Positions 11,958-23,824 of a stretch of DNA of 64,000 bases are shown piece after piece; the stretch's first letter is position 1; every line of letters begins with the position of its first letter. This stretch comes from Lumnitzera littorea. Its lineage: Eukaryota; Streptophyta; Magnoliopsida; Myrtales; Combretaceae. Below the pieces are notes generated by a model. That model saw only the letters and a program-made list of their open reading frames with translations. It made no database searches and was not told the DNA's origin. Location: positions 83,861,958 to 83,925,957 of the forward strand of contig JAMXBB010000010.1 of NCBI GenBank assembly GCA_024138015.1, in the 5' to 3' direction. Made by a program: the position numbers and the translations under genes.

Positions 11958-13330
11958 CAAGCATCAAATATAGAATAAGTTCTCCCTTTAACTTGGGTTT
12001 TCTTTCAAGTCAGCTCGTTGGCTCGTTAAGCTAAGAATTCTCGCATCTCAAAATAGATGTTTATTGTTTCCTCCTCGCCTTTAGAACTCTTATGACTCTA
12101 GCTCTCTACTTAAGCGTTAGGCCCTTTCCCTTTCAAGATCATGACTCTTTTGTTTGGACATTAGGAACCACTATATCTATATCTCAAGCACTTGAAGCAC
12201 TTAACTTCTCAGGCCTTGGTGTCAAGTATTTTTTTCCTTCTTTGCTTTCCTCATCTTAACGAGGTCAAGTCAGCTAAACTCTCCATTCTCAATTTTCTTC
12301 TCAAGCTTCTTCTTCTCTTTACTCCTCTCAAGCTCAAGGCTGCATTGTAGAGGTTGGTTGGTCAACCTTTAGTGCTTTCTTCTCCTCTGATGTTCTACTC
12401 TTAAGGCCAGGTTGATCAACTCATCTAATGAATTGAATGGTTGCAGCTAAACTACATCAACAATGTTATCTTGGAGTCTACTTAAGAACCTCGTAATAGT
12501 TTGGTCTTGAGGCTCAACAATCTCACATTCAGTCATTAAGGTCTTGAACTTTTGCAGGTACTCTTCAACATAATTTCAACCTTACCTCATGTATTGGAAG
12601 GCATGAAGCATCTCTTACTTGAAATAGGTAGGCGCGAATCACTGATTCGTGAATCTCTTCATTAGTCCCTAAGTTCTAATTGGCTCTTCTCCATCAGCAT
12701 CCTGCCTAATGATCAACTCATCCTACCATAGACCTACATACTCAACAAGGGATAGTAAGGTTAACTTAACCTTGGTTAGATCATCACATTCATAGCGTTC
12801 GATTAACTTCTCTACTCAGGGAACCCAATCTAGGAATTCCTCAAGTCAACGACTTCTACTAAAGTTTGGTAACTTAAGTTTAATGTTTTTCAAGTCCTCA
12901 GTTAAGAGTTCAAGGCTCATCCCTTCTATTCCAAGCTGGTCAGGTCACCTCGGATTTGCCACTTCCATTAGAGTTCCGCTTAACCAAATCTCTTCTATTC
13001 TCTTGTTCTCTTCTCTAAGCTTTTTGGTTCGCCTTAGAGCCACTACTCTCATCATTGTTCCTTCTTGAACCTTTCTTTATGGCTCAGCAGCTCATCCAAA
13101 CTATCGTTCATCATTATCAAACTTGTTGAAGTCACTTCTACTACTCAACACTTGATTATGCCTTTCACTTCAACCAACATGTCAGTAGCCTCTTACTAAT
13201 CTAGTAAGTTGGTAGATAGAGTCTATGAGATTTTGAATCTAATATTCTAAGTTATCAACTTGCCTCCTCAAACTTCCATGGGAACTGTTACCACTAATGT
13301 TCATACTACCTTCTAACATTCTTAAGACGT
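11958..13330 (-). pseudogene. gag of inner gypsy element
   Basis: The minus strand carries a decayed gag. Around 12600-12530 it matches the plus-strand gag at 60-170 (tracts such as 'cctacctatttcaag' and 'gatgcttcatg' are shared in opposite orientation). Upstream lies a coiled, charged N-terminal region and an initiating region near 13330 with small-residue text. The zinc-knuckle region lies around 12170-12220. Many stops and shifts are present. It lies directly downstream of the primer site at 13659, as a gag should. Confidence 0.7.
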
Positions 13331-13658
13331 ACAATATCATCACTGAGGAATTTCAACAAACACATAACACATTGAACTTAGCTTTACTTTGAACCACCAC
13401 AACTTCGAATCTACAACTACCTACATCTATTAAACCACCACAAATAGCAATCTAAAGCACGACTACTAACACAATACAACCAAAAACAACAATTGAAACA
13501 CCATTAGACAATATACTATATTACTTAGGCTTCAATAGTGCACCTAGAATAACTAAACACCACTACAACAACTACACTACAGAATAACAAAAATTATCAG
13601 GAAATAATAAACCTAATAGATTAAACTTGATGAACATTGCTACGTATGTCATACTAGA

Positions 13659-13671
13659 TGCTTTGATACCA
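13659..13671 (-). other. Primer binding site (initiator Met-tRNA type)
   Basis: The minus strand reads TGGTATCAAAGCA, complementary to the 3' end of plant initiator Met-tRNA in the form common in plant retrotransposons (TGGTATCAGAGC variants). It sits three bases after the LTR end TATCA. Confidence 0.85.
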
Positions 13672-13674
13672 AGA

Positions 13675-14592
13675 TGATACGAAATGCCACTCGAAGACTG
13701 GAGGTCATCGAAGCAAGCACAAAATGTAGCTAACACTAAACCACAAATGGGTATTTGGGAATCAACTAACTATGTTGAGGTTAGTAAATGAGGAGTTTTG
13801 AATGTGAATGTGAATGTTAATGGATTTCACACACTAAAACATAAACGTAAACAGGGTTTGAGCTTGAAAGAGGGTTTGATGTGACCTATGAAAACTAAAT
13901 CAATACTTAGGCTCAAATAAAGGTTAAATGTAACTCAATAACTTGCCCAAATGAAAAGACTTAGCATAATTTTTTGAAGAGGATTGAGAAGAATGCAAGA
14001 AAGATTAAAGAGTAAACAACATTCAATAATCATGTAAAAGCTTAACATATCTCAAGAGACAATTCTCTTAAATGTATTCTTGATATTGATAGTGATAAGA
14101 TGATAAAAGTAGCCTCTAGTTACAAAATGTTGCTATTTGTAGTAAATAAGTGTACAAAACTGCGCGTTTAAGGAAGAAGGTTAGCATATGGGTTGTTCGA
14201 GTTAGCGTGGAATTGGTCGGATCTAAACCTGGTGAGGTTAGCAGTTGGATGTCTTGGCTCAGGTTAAGGTCATTGAAATCCTATCGTGCTTAGCTAAGTT
14301 ACCAGTGAGGTCATCCTGCAGTTGTTGAACTCGCATATTGGTTATCAAGATGTCTAAGGCTCCTTGCCGAGCTCCTATTTGTCGAGTTGGCTTTCTTCCT
14401 TGGAACCTCCTCTAGTTAACCATTGGGCTCATCAAAGGTTGCCAACACTTATGCTTCTCTCGTCTTCTCTATCCTGATTTCCTCCCTTCTGTTAACCTTT
14501 TCCTATCAACTCGACATCAAGGAAGACAAGTTTATCTTGGCTTAGCATAAGTCAACCGTGACTTGGATGGGGTCAGAAGCTAATTTCTATCA
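13675..14592 (-). repeat. 5' LTR of inner gypsy element (918 bp)
   Basis: Bounded by TGATACGAAA and TTTCTATCA on the plus strand, adjoining the primer site on one side and the 5-mer atggt on the other. It aligns to the split 3' LTR at 757-1440 plus 7697-7995. Confidence 0.85.
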
Positions 14593-14960
14593 ATGGTAAG
14601 ACTTGTTTGATGGTTGTTGATGGAGAAAGCTATATAAACATCATTTCTACTAAGCTAGTAACTAAGATGAGATTACCAACCTACCCCCACCCCTAACCTT
14701 ATGGACTCAAGTAGTTTAATGACAAGGGTATGGTCCGTGTACTTAAAAGAGCTCAAATAGCATTCAGGGAAAACGGTATGAAGATGAGCTTAATTTCGAT
14801 GTGGTGCCTATGAATGCAGCTAATTTAATTCTTAACTAACCTTAGGAGTACGGCGAGAGAATGATCTATGATGACTTCTTCAACACTTACATAGTTTAGA
14901 AGGACAGTAAGAGCCACTGTCTAACCTCCATGAGTATTGAGGAGATATAGATGAGTTGAG
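14593..14960 (+). pseudogene. Outer gypsy protease remnant (second half)
   Basis: Continues the gag reading cut at 756. It reads KTCLMVVDGE followed by NIISTKLVTKMRLPTYPHP and, near 14850-14920, a NTYIV-stop-KDSKSHCLTSMS segment typical of the region after the protease. The catalytic DGG triplet has become DGE here, and stops are present. Sequence similarity with the minus-strand protease at 8110-8400 shows both elements belong to one family. Confidence 0.7.
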
Positions 14961-14984
14961 TTTTATACGAATACGGGTCACTTT

Positions 14985-15316
14985 CTGAAAAATAATACGA
15001 AAAAGGGCCACATATGTGCCTTTACTTTTTCTTGTTTTTTACACTGTATGCGCCTTCAATGCATTAAGAGTTACACTAAAGGCATATGCATTGTATGCAC
15101 CTTCAATGTAATTCTAAAAACACTAAAGGCACATGCAGGACATGTGTCTTCAGTATACCACATATAAAAACCCCAATCCGCGCGGCTTAGCCTCATTTTC
15201 ACTTCAATCAAAATCTAAAACTTCTAAAACATAGAGAGAACTTGAAGAAACCTAAAGTTAACATTCTCGTTTGTTTTTTTTTTTTTTTTTGATGCTAGTG
15301 TACATCTGAAACAGGT
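14985..15316 (+). mobile_element. Probable MULE 5' end and leader
   Basis: A change of sequence type occurs near 14985 with 'gggtcactttctgaaaaata' and 'cgaaaaagggcca', text of the kind seen at the ends of plant Mutator-like elements. Similar short segments repeat at about 15040-15150 ('aaaggcatatgcattgtatg' and 'aaaggcacatgcagg'). A TATAAAA box lies at about 15164-15172 with a leader-like A/C-rich stretch after it and a T tract at about 15274-15291. The Ogre-like element begins at 15317; the transposase fragment lies on its other side (31913-33057). The join is inferred from the target duplication. Confidence 0.45.
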
Positions 15317-18166
15317 TGTCAAGCCTGGTTTTTCATCCTCCTAGTTCTCTTATAAAATTAGGTCTTCTCTAAGCTAACCCGTATTAAACCCTTACCCGTT
15401 TAATACTAACCCTCGACTAGGGTTTAAAGAGAACCATTTTTCAACTTGAAAAACTTTCGAATCGTCACCTAACCAAAGTTGAGAAAAGGGTTTAAGTTAT
15501 AACCAACTGAATGGATTGGTTATAACTTAGCTACCGGTCTATCAATTTAAAAAACCAAGTTATAAAATAACTTTTTGAAAACCAAATAAGCTGGATCCTA
15601 GGGTTAGGACTTTCAAACCCTTGTGAGTACTATTAATTTTCCAAAATTAACTTTAATCTTAAAAAATCACCTTTTTATTTTATAAGATGAAACTCAATTT
15701 AACTATTATAATTGGACAAATGAAATAATCTAAACTAAAAAGGGAAAATTAGGTTTTCTTCATTTTTATCATCGACCAAAGGTGCCTATGTACCTGCTAT
15801 TCGAGATCAAACGTACATAGTTCTTTTTTGTAAAACTCTAGTGGATTGGTTTTGTTTTAATTTGAAAACAATTGAGTTTATGTTTTATTCAGTTTTGATT
15901 TGTTGAAGGAAATTCCTAAAAAACATCTTAATCGGTTTTTTTAATTTTTTTGGAAACTCTAAAATGGTCTTAATTTGGAAAGAGGTCTATTTATTTTCAT
16001 TTATTTTTAGAAAATCAATTTTTCTAAGTGACAAAAAGAAATAATAATCTTTTCATTTACTTATTTATTATTTTTTTATTTTATTTTATTTATTTATTTA
16101 TTTTATCACTTAATTTATTTATCACTTATTACTTATTACTTATTATATCTTACTTATTTAAACTAATAAAATAAAACTAAATTACTCTTTTTTTTGTCTT
16201 TTTCCCTTTTTTTATTTATTTTCTCTTCATCCTATTTTGTCACCTAAATTACTTATTATATATTATTTAATAAAAAAAATTACGTTTTTCTTCTTTTCTT
16301 TTGTCTTCTTTTTTTTTTTCTTTTCTTCCCTTTTTTATTTGATTACATTTACATAAATAGGTAAAACAAAATAAATAAACAACACAAAACAACAAAACAA
16401 AAAAAAAAAAAAAGAAAAGCAAAGAAAAGGAAAAGAAAAAATAGCTTTAAGTAGATTTGGACACGCGACTTGGACCTAGGTGGCTCGGATCGGGTTGTTG
16501 GGTCAAGTTTGGGTTGCTGCATGAATCCAGGTTGAGTTATCTTCAACCCCTCTTCAACAGTAGCAGTAAGACGTGCTTCAGGCCTATTCATACACTGAAT
16601 TAAGCGAGGAAAGACGTTTTCATGTGTTTTTTATTGGGTTTGGGGGTGTTTGTTTGATGCCGTAGTTAATGGAGCTTGTTTAGGTAGTTTTAGAAGTAGC
16701 GGTCGGCAATGGCGTTTACTCCTCTGATGTGGTGGTAGTTGGGTACGAATGGAGTGCTAGCTTGGGGATTTAAGGGTATAAAAAGAGTGGCTGTAATGTT
16801 AGTTTGGGTCGAAGGACGTTGAGGGTAGTGGTTTAAGGAGAGAGAGAGGGGCAGTGATCAAGGTTTAATGGTAGCTAACTTGGTAGAGCTGCTAGAGGTC
16901 ACGACGGAGGTAGAAAGCAGTTGGGTTGGGGAGCCTAAGCCGCGGGTAGTCTTCCTAGAGTGGTGGCTCAGCTCAGGTTAGAGTGAAGAGAGAGAATCGA
17001 AGAGAGAAAGTGTGGGTTAGAGAGAGAAAGTGATCGGGAATGGATAGAGAAAGTGTGGGAATTGATTATGTTCATTGTGTGTGTTCATGTGTACTCCTTG
17101 AAGCTGTTTTTATACTCGAATTGTTCTTAGAAAACATGGAAAGCTCGGATCGGATTAATGAAGAATGCCTAGAAAAACAGCTTTTTTCCGATTGTTGGTG
17201 CTTAAATTAAATGCTCCTTTAATTGTATTTAGATATGTTTTTTGTACCGATTAACAATAGGCTATGTCTATTCTACAATTTCGCCATTTATTTGGTGATA
17301 TTGCAAGGAGAAAGGGCCCAAAAATCATGTTGAAGTGGGCAGCCCGAAGTGGAAAGCATTGGAAATCTGGAGAAAGGTAAGGGAAAGAGAGGAAAACGAA
17401 GGGAAAAGGAAAGAAGGGGAGGGAAGTAGCACCACATCAGCCGTGCTAGCCAACCCCGACGTGCTACGTGTCATTCGTAACACATGGCAACTGACGTGGC
17501 ATGCCATGTGGATGCCACGTAGCGCCACGTCAGCAGGGCCATCAAATCCGAGGATGCCATGTATCAGGATATCTGGCACAATCAGATCTTGACATGTAAC
17601 AGTCCTTGATGTGATTGGAAACCAAAAAATAAGAAAAAGGCCTCCTTGCCTTTGTAAAGTTTCAAATCCAAGACCTTATACTCAATGCTATTGTTATGTT
17701 CATATACTTAACCGTCAGGCCGTTGGCCTATGTCTTGTGTACATATAGACTTGGTCAGCCTGGCCTAGATTTAAATCTAAGCCCAAGTTCAACGGCCCAA
17801 GTTCAACGGCCCAACTTCTAAACCTAAATTAAATAAAAAATATACTCTAACAAAATGTTATTTTCTAAAATCTTTTATTTTTTTTTTTTCAATTTTGTGA
17901 CTTTTCAAAATTTTTATGTACTTTTCTGAAATTTTCCAGTTTTTGTATTATTATTATTACTATTATTATAAATTTCCTATCTTTTGCATTTTTTCCTATT
18001 TTGCTATTTTTTTTAAGTTTTCTTAGAACTCCTATTTTTCTAAATTTCTTCGTTTTTTGGGGCTTTTCTTTAATTTTCCATTTTTTGAGCTTTTCTAATT
18101 TAGGACCCTATAACCTAAACTGAAAAATAAAAGGGGGTGAGGGGGTACAAAAATTAGGTGTCTACA
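15317..18166 (-). repeat. 3' LTR of Ogre-like element (2850 bp)
   Basis: Aligns along its whole length to 29155-31912 with point changes and small indels. It contains homopurine/homopyrimidine tracts and AT-rich runs (about 15990-16400) as well as a GC-richer segment with repeated 'gccacgt' and 'gccatgt' words (about 17430-17580). Short open frames inside it on both strands are by-products of base composition. Confidence 0.9.
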
Positions 18167-18180
18167 GCTACCTCTCTCTG
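18167..18180 (-). other. Polypurine tract next to 3' LTR
   Basis: The minus strand reads CAGAGAGAGGTAGC directly before the LTR start TGTAGACACC, the expected place and composition for plus-strand priming. Confidence 0.6.
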
Positions 18181-18299
18181 TGATAAAGTTTGAGCAAAAC
18201 TTTACCATAAAAATAAAACAGACACTATTTTTGCCCCAAGAGTAGATTTCATTCTAAGAAGCATTAAAGCACTATAGCTAGCTAACTATTCTAGGTTCA

Positions 18300-19425
18300 A
18301 TCCATTGGTGATTTGGAGAAGAGAAGAGTGGCACTCTAAGAGCTAGTTGAAAGATTAAAAGAAGAATTGAAGTTTGGTCATACTCTTATGAACCGAAGTA
18401 AAACACGCAAAGCACTCCTAGAGCTGGCTAAGGCCCTAAGAAGAATTAGCAAATTTAGTCGTACCCTAATGAGCTAACTAACCAAAGAAGGCAAAGTACT
18501 CCTAGAGCTAGCTAAGACCCTATGAAGAATGAGTAAACTTAGTCGTGCCCTAATGAGCTGACTAACCAAGGTGAGCAAAGTGTTCCTAGAGTTGGTTAAG
18601 ACCCTAAGAAGAATGAGCGAACTTAGTCGTACCCTAATGAGTTGACTAACCAAGGTGCTTAGAGCCAAGGTGGGCAAAGCGCTCCTAAAGCTAGCTAAGA
18701 CCCTAAGAAGAATAAGCGAACTTGGCCATACCCTTATGAGCTGACTAACCAAGGTGGGCAAAGCGCTCCTAGAGCTAGGTAAGACCTTAAGAAGAATGAG
18801 CGAACTTGGTCGTACCCTAATGAGCTGACTAACCAAGGTGGGCAAAGCGTTCCTAGAGTTAGCTAAGACCTTAAGAAGAATGAGCGAACTTAGTCATGCC
18901 CTAATGAGCTGACTAACCAAGGTGGGCAAAGTGCGCCTAGATGAGCGAACTTGGTCGTATGCTAATGAGCTGACTAACTAAGGTGGGCAAAGTGCTCCTA
19001 GAACTGGCTAAGACCCTAAGAAGAACGAGCGAACTCGGTCGTGCCCTAATGAGCTGACTAACCAAGGTGGGCAAAGCACTCCTAGAGCTAGCTAAAATCG
19101 TAAGAAGAATGAGTGAACTCGATCGTACCCTAATGAGCTAACTAACTAAGGTGGGCAAAGTGCTCCTAAAGTTAGCTGAGACCCTAAGAAGAATGAGCAA
19201 GCTCAGTTGTACCTAATAAGCTAAGTAACCAAGGGGGGCAAAGCGCTCCTAGAGTTGGCTAAGACCATGCCTTAATGAGCTGCCTAACCAAGGTAAGCAA
19301 AGCGCTCCTAGAGCTGGCTAAGAACCTAAGAAGAATAAGCAAACTTGGTCATGCCCTAATGAGCTGACTAACCAAGGTGGACAAAGCGCTCCTAGAGCTG
19401 GCTAAGACCTTAAGAAGAATGAGAG
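18300..19425. repeat. 84-bp tandem array in the 3' untranslated region
   Basis: Units beginning gagctgactaaccaaggtgg start at 18468, 18555, 18639, 18738, 18822, 18906, 18967, 19051, 19135, 19218, 19277 and 19361; at least two more degenerate units precede them. Most spacings are 84 bases. Units at 18906 and 19218 are shortened to about 60 bases, and the one at 18639 carries a 15-base internal duplication. Because 84 is divisible by three the minus strand stays open over 18474-18845, giving a leucine/serine-rich 28-residue repeat; I treat that as a by-product. Tandem arrays at this place are a known trait of Ogre-type elements and a described source of satellites. Confidence 0.9.
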
Positions 19426-20361
19426 AGGTTAGCATTCTAAGAGCTTACTTGAACCCTAAGAGAAGAATGGGACAATGCCTCAAAGGTTAGTTAAGAAGAC
19501 GATGAAGGTAATTACTTTGCGAGTTGGCTAAGAGAAACTTGGTGATAGGAAGTACCCTACAGAACTTAATGAAGAAAGGGGCTTGCTTAAAAGAAATTTA
19601 GTGAACAAAGGGACCCTATGGATTGGAAGGATGAACCGAGCTAGGATCGTGTCTTCGTAGGTTGGCCACACACTAAATGCAGAAAGTAAATGCCTTATGG
19701 GTTGGATAAAAAGATTGTTGGGAGTAAAAATTGGTTTAAATGCAAGAAAAAATTGGTGTGTTAACACTGTGTGGAAATACTTACCCGATCTTTGTTGATA
19801 GCACCCAATTCGTCAAACCTTTTTGAGAAGCCCCCATCATAAAATTACTGACTCTTTTTTTAGTCCCTTGTTATCAACTCGAATGTTATTGTCATATAAC
19901 GTTCAGGACTTTGCTAGTTCTTTTTAGAGAAGCCATGGAAATTAGCCCAATGCAGGAAAAACCACCTACTGTTTTTGTTTCTTTGGAACTTTTATGAACC
20001 CAAAAGCCTCATTCCCATCTACCGTGATTGCTTACTTGAGTTTTACATTACTTTGAAAAAAACAGACAATAAAACTCCCCATTAAGGGGGATCAATCTGC
20101 AATAAAGTATTTTAAAGAATTTTGTTAACTACCAATATTCTAATCTCATTCCTTAACTCCTCTTGTGTTTGCAGTGTATAGGTTTATAGGTTCGATTAAA
20201 TGGGGTAAAGGGAATTAGACCTTTTCATGGAGAGGGTGATTATTGCAATGACGACAATGGCTAAGAATACCAAATTTGCTTGTAGATAATGAAAATTAGG
20301 CCACAATGATGTTCAAAATGATTGGTATTTTTGCGTTTTGAGCAAAATTCCCATTGAATTC
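19426..20361 (-). other. 3' untranslated region of Ogre-like element
   Basis: Sequence between the tandem array and the integrase stop. The first ~350 bases look like diverged derivatives of the array ('gagttggctaag', 'gcttgcttaaaag'); the rest shows no gene. Confidence 0.6.
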
Positions 20362-21440
20362 TTATGGATAGTACAATTTTATAGCATTGACATTTATAGG
20401 GTCTCTCAAATCTAGACCATCCATTTGAGACAAAATTAAAGCCCTTTCTAATAATACTCGCTTTATGACATAAGGATCCCCATAATTGGGGGTGAATTTC
20501 CCTCTAGAGTCTTGTACATTGGGGAGAGCTTTTCTTAACACCAAATCTCCTTCTTTAAGGTTATGGGGTCGCACCTTTTTGTTAAAGGCTCGAGCCATTC
20601 TTTGCTAATAACATTGATTATGACACAGGGCCATCAATATCCTTTCATCAATCTGATTTAGCTGTTCGATGTGTTTCTGTACCCAATTGGCTTCGTCCAA
20701 ATGAGTTTCTAATAGTACCCTAAGTGATGGGATCTTGACCTCTACTGGTAACACTGCTTCAGTACCGTATACTAAAGAGTATGGTGTTGCCCCAATCAAC
20801 GTTTTGATGGAGGTCCGATAGGCCATAAGTGCGAAGGGTAACATCTCATACCAGTCCTTATATGTAACAGCCATTTTTTCAATGATTCTTTTGAGGTTTT
20901 TGTTTGCTGCTTTAACGACTCCATTCATTTAGGGTCGATAAGGAGTAGAGTTCTTGTGAATGATTCGGAACTGCTAACATAATTCTATCATAAGCTTTTT
21001 GTTGAGATTGGTGCCATTATTAGTGATGATTGTTTCAGGAGTCCCGTATCGAGCCAAGATGTCTCTCTTGATGAACTTAAGTATGACCCCTTTGGTAACA
21101 TTCAAGTAAGATGAAGCTTCTATCCATTTGCTGAAGTAGTCGATGGCGACCAATATGAAGCGATGTCCATTAGATGCTTTTGGAGTGATAAGGTCGATGA
21201 TATCTATGCCCCACATTGAAAATGGCCATGGTGTTGAGCAGGCATGTAATTCTTAAGGTAGGGCGTTTATCTTATTCGCATAAACTTGACATAAATGACA
21301 ATGCCTAACATGTTTGATGCAATCACTTTCCATTGTTGACCAATAATACCCTAGCCTCATGATTTTCTTTGCCAACATGTATCCATTCATCATGTGAGGG
21401 CTACATACTCCTTCATATACCTCTTTCATTAACTTCTCAG
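20362..21440 (-). pseudogene. Integrase of Ogre-like element
   Basis: Domains follow in order: HHCC zinc-binding segment (about 21400-21260, reading CIKHVRHCHLCQ), catalytic core from 21216 (WGIDIIDLITPKASNGHRF), the TxNGTN region at about 21010, the NGVVKAANKN region at 20928, the RTS and PVEV region, and a GPF/Y-type C-terminal module (20598-20362, KFTPNYGDPYVIK). The second catalytic Asp is Asn (codon 21019-21021) and the catalytic Glu is Lys (codon 20911-20913), both G-to-A changes. Stops separate the three open blocks. There is no chromodomain, in line with the Tat group. Confidence 0.85.
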
Positions 21441-21779
21441 CCTCTTTGTCATCTACATGCCTTAAGAGTGTACCGTCAAATGAGCGTCAGTATAAGGTGG
21501 ACTCGCTTACTAAGAATCAAGTAGCTAATCTCCTAATCATCTTTTTATCTCTTTTCTCGACCTCTTCAGGGTATGCACCTTGTTGTAGGAATGTCTTAAT
21601 ATCATGGTACCACGGTTTTCGATTGTTCATACCCTCAATTGTTAAGCAAAAGGCAGGCCTGTTTTCAATTTCAATAGTAAGGGGTTGAATCTTGACTCTA
21701 CCAAATATCTAGATCATAGATGCTAGCATAGCTAAGGCATCAGCAAATTGATTCTGAGTCCTTGGTACATGATTGAAGG

Positions 21780-22143
21780 TGACTTCTTTGAAAATTTTCA
21801 TTAATTCCGTTAAATGTCAATGATAAGGTACCAGCTTAGGATCTTTTGTTTTGTACTCTCTCTAGGCTTGGCCAATAACGAGTGAGGAGTCCCCATACAC
21901 TTTTAATTCTTGAATGTCTTTTTCTAGAGCCATCTTGAGTCCCATGATGCATGCTTCATACTCAGTAATATTATTAGTGTACGGGGAAATGAGCCCTATG
22001 GCCATAGGATATTGAGTACCTTCAGGGGATATTAGTATTGCCCCAACTCCATACCTAGATACGTTAGCTGTACCATCAAAGAACATTTTCCATTTCGGTA
22101 GCTTTTCATCTTCTCCTTTATCAGAGTTTCCTTCAACCTCCAA
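21780..22143 (-). pseudogene. Second (archaeal-type) RNase H of Ogre-like element
   Basis: Reads WKMFFDGTANVSRYGVGAIL, then NNITEYEACIMGLKMAL and LKVYGDSSLVIGQ. These are the D, E and D regions of the additional RNase H domain that Tat-group elements carry between the usual RNase H and integrase. Visible acidic positions appear kept over this block. A stop follows at about 21862, and the C-terminal part continues in decayed form. Confidence 0.8.
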
Positions 22144-22149
22144 GACACC

Positions 22150-23824
22150 CTCATCGAGGAAATTAACTTGTACTTCTTAGGGAGCGCTATTAGAGGGATT
22201 TTTCGCTAATTGATCTACCAAAGCTTACCCTTTGACTAAATTCCGGTTCATGTATGTAATGTCAAACTCTGATAGCAGTATTTGCCACTTTGAGATTATG
22301 CTAATTAGGGTCGGTTTGTTTGCCAAGTATTTCAGGGGATCGTGTTCAGTCAGTAATTCAACTTGGTAGTAGAGTGTGTATTATCTGAGCCGATGCATTA
22401 CCCAAACTAAAGCACAACAGGTTCTTTTAATTTCTGAATATCTTTGCTCCCCTTCAGTGAATTTCTTGCTCAAGTAGTATATAGCCCATTCCTTCCCTTC
22501 TTCATCTTTTTGGCCAAGCATGCACCCCATGGACTCTAGTAATATTGTTAAGTATAGGAATAAAGGTTTCCCCGGTTTTGGAGCCACCAAAATTAGAGGG
22601 TTCATGAGATATTCTTTGATTGTTATAAAGGCCTGCTCATACTCTTCATCCTAGTTGATCTTGGCATTCTTTTTTAACAACTTAAATAAGGGACGATACT
22701 TGTCTATGAGTTGGGATATGAACCGAGCTATATAGTTTAAATGGCCCAACAAACCTCTAATTTCTTTAAGTGTACGTGATGGGGGCAGGTCAACTATTGC
22801 TTTAACTTTATCAAGGTCCACTTCAATGCCCTTTTGGCTAATTATGAAACCCAATAATTTCCCTGAAGTCACCCTGAAAGTACACTTCTCTAGGTTGAGT
22901 TTTAGTTAGAATTTTCTCAACCTATCAAACAATCTCTTTAGATTTTCCACATGATTTTCTCCTTCTTTAGACTTGGTAATCATATCATCGACATATACTT
23001 CAACTTCTTTACGCATCATGTCATGAAATATTGCTACCATGGTCCTTTGGTAAGTTGCCCCAACATTTTTGAGTTCGAAAGGCATCACTTTGTAGCAAAA
23101 CGTGCCCCAATTCGTAATGAAAGTTATCTTGGCTTTATCTTCTTCAGCCATTCGAATTTGGTTATACCCAAAAAATCCATTGATGAAAGAGAAAATTTAG
23201 TTTCCGGCTATGTTATCAACCAATATATCGATATGGGATAAAGGAAAATTATCTTTAGGGGTTGCTTGATTAAGGTCTCAAAAGTCCGCGCACACTCTGA
23301 CTTTTCCATTCTTCTTCATAACTGGTACTATGATGGCTACCCACTCGGGATAATCAGACACCTCAATGAAGCTGACTTCTAATAGTTTTCTAACGTCTTC
23401 TTTGATTTTCAACGAGATATCTAGTCAAAACCTTCTCAACTTTTGTTTCTTAGGCTTGATATCCTCTTGTGTGGGTAAGTGATGGACCATAATCGATGGG
23501 TCTAATCAAGGCATGTCATCATAAGACCATGCGAATACGTCTTGATATTCAAATAGTAATGTGGTCATCTCTATCTTTTGCTTTTCTTCGAAATTTCCCC
23601 TAATCTTCAACACGTTAGGGTTTTCATTGGTACCGGCATTAATTATCTCTATTAGCTCGTCAATGGAAATTCTACTCATTTCATGTTTTTGCCAGCTTTC
23701 TTTCACGTCATTATGGTCATTGACATCACTCCCGATGACTAATCCAGTAGGGCTGAAAGTGATATTAATATTTTTGTCACCTATCTGCGCGAGGTATCCA
23801 TGGCCTTTGTTCAGATTGTGGCAT
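22150..23824 (-). pseudogene. Reverse transcriptase-RNase H of Ogre-like element
   Basis: After a linker ending in LFEYQDVFAWSYDDMP (about 23550-23506), the RT core reads KKNGKVRVCADF near 23300, GTFCYKVMPFELKN at about 23100 and the catalytic YVDD at about 22990 (EVEVYVDDMITKS). The thumb and connection follow (LLGFIISQKGIEVD, GLLGHLNYIARFI). RNase H starts near 22605 (KPLFLYL, then AIYYLSKKFTEGEQRYSEIK, which keeps the Glu-region). At least five stops or shifts lie between open blocks. Its role would be to copy the element's RNA into DNA; this copy cannot make a full enzyme. Confidence 0.9.

Larger units (their letters stand above)
757..14592 (-). mobile_element. Nested LTR retrotransposon of the same gypsy family, gag-protease only
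   Basis: The element runs from high to low coordinates: 5' LTR 13675-14592, Met-tRNA-type primer site 13659-13671, gag 13330-11958, protease about 8400-8110, then 3' LTR 7995-7697 continuing at 1440-757. LTR ends are TGATA and TATCA. Flanking 5-mers are aaggt (752-756) and atggt (14593-14597), a target duplication with one mismatch; removing the element rejoins a gag-to-protease reading. The internal part without nested insertions is only about 2.1 kb and shows no reverse transcriptase or integrase. It is therefore probably a non-autonomous gag-carrying element. It holds two later insertions, 1441-7696 and 8406-11952. Confidence 0.8.

Noticed and set aside
16349..17592. Several 80-90 codon frames on both strands, with counterparts at 30195-31335
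   Set aside because: They lie inside the LTRs, appear in both copies only as far as base composition allows, and show no protein-family features.
18474..18845. 123-codon open frame with a 28-residue repeat
   Set aside because: It follows from the 84-bp tandem unit being divisible by three; it lies in the 3' untranslated region of the Ogre-like element and has no recognisable domain.
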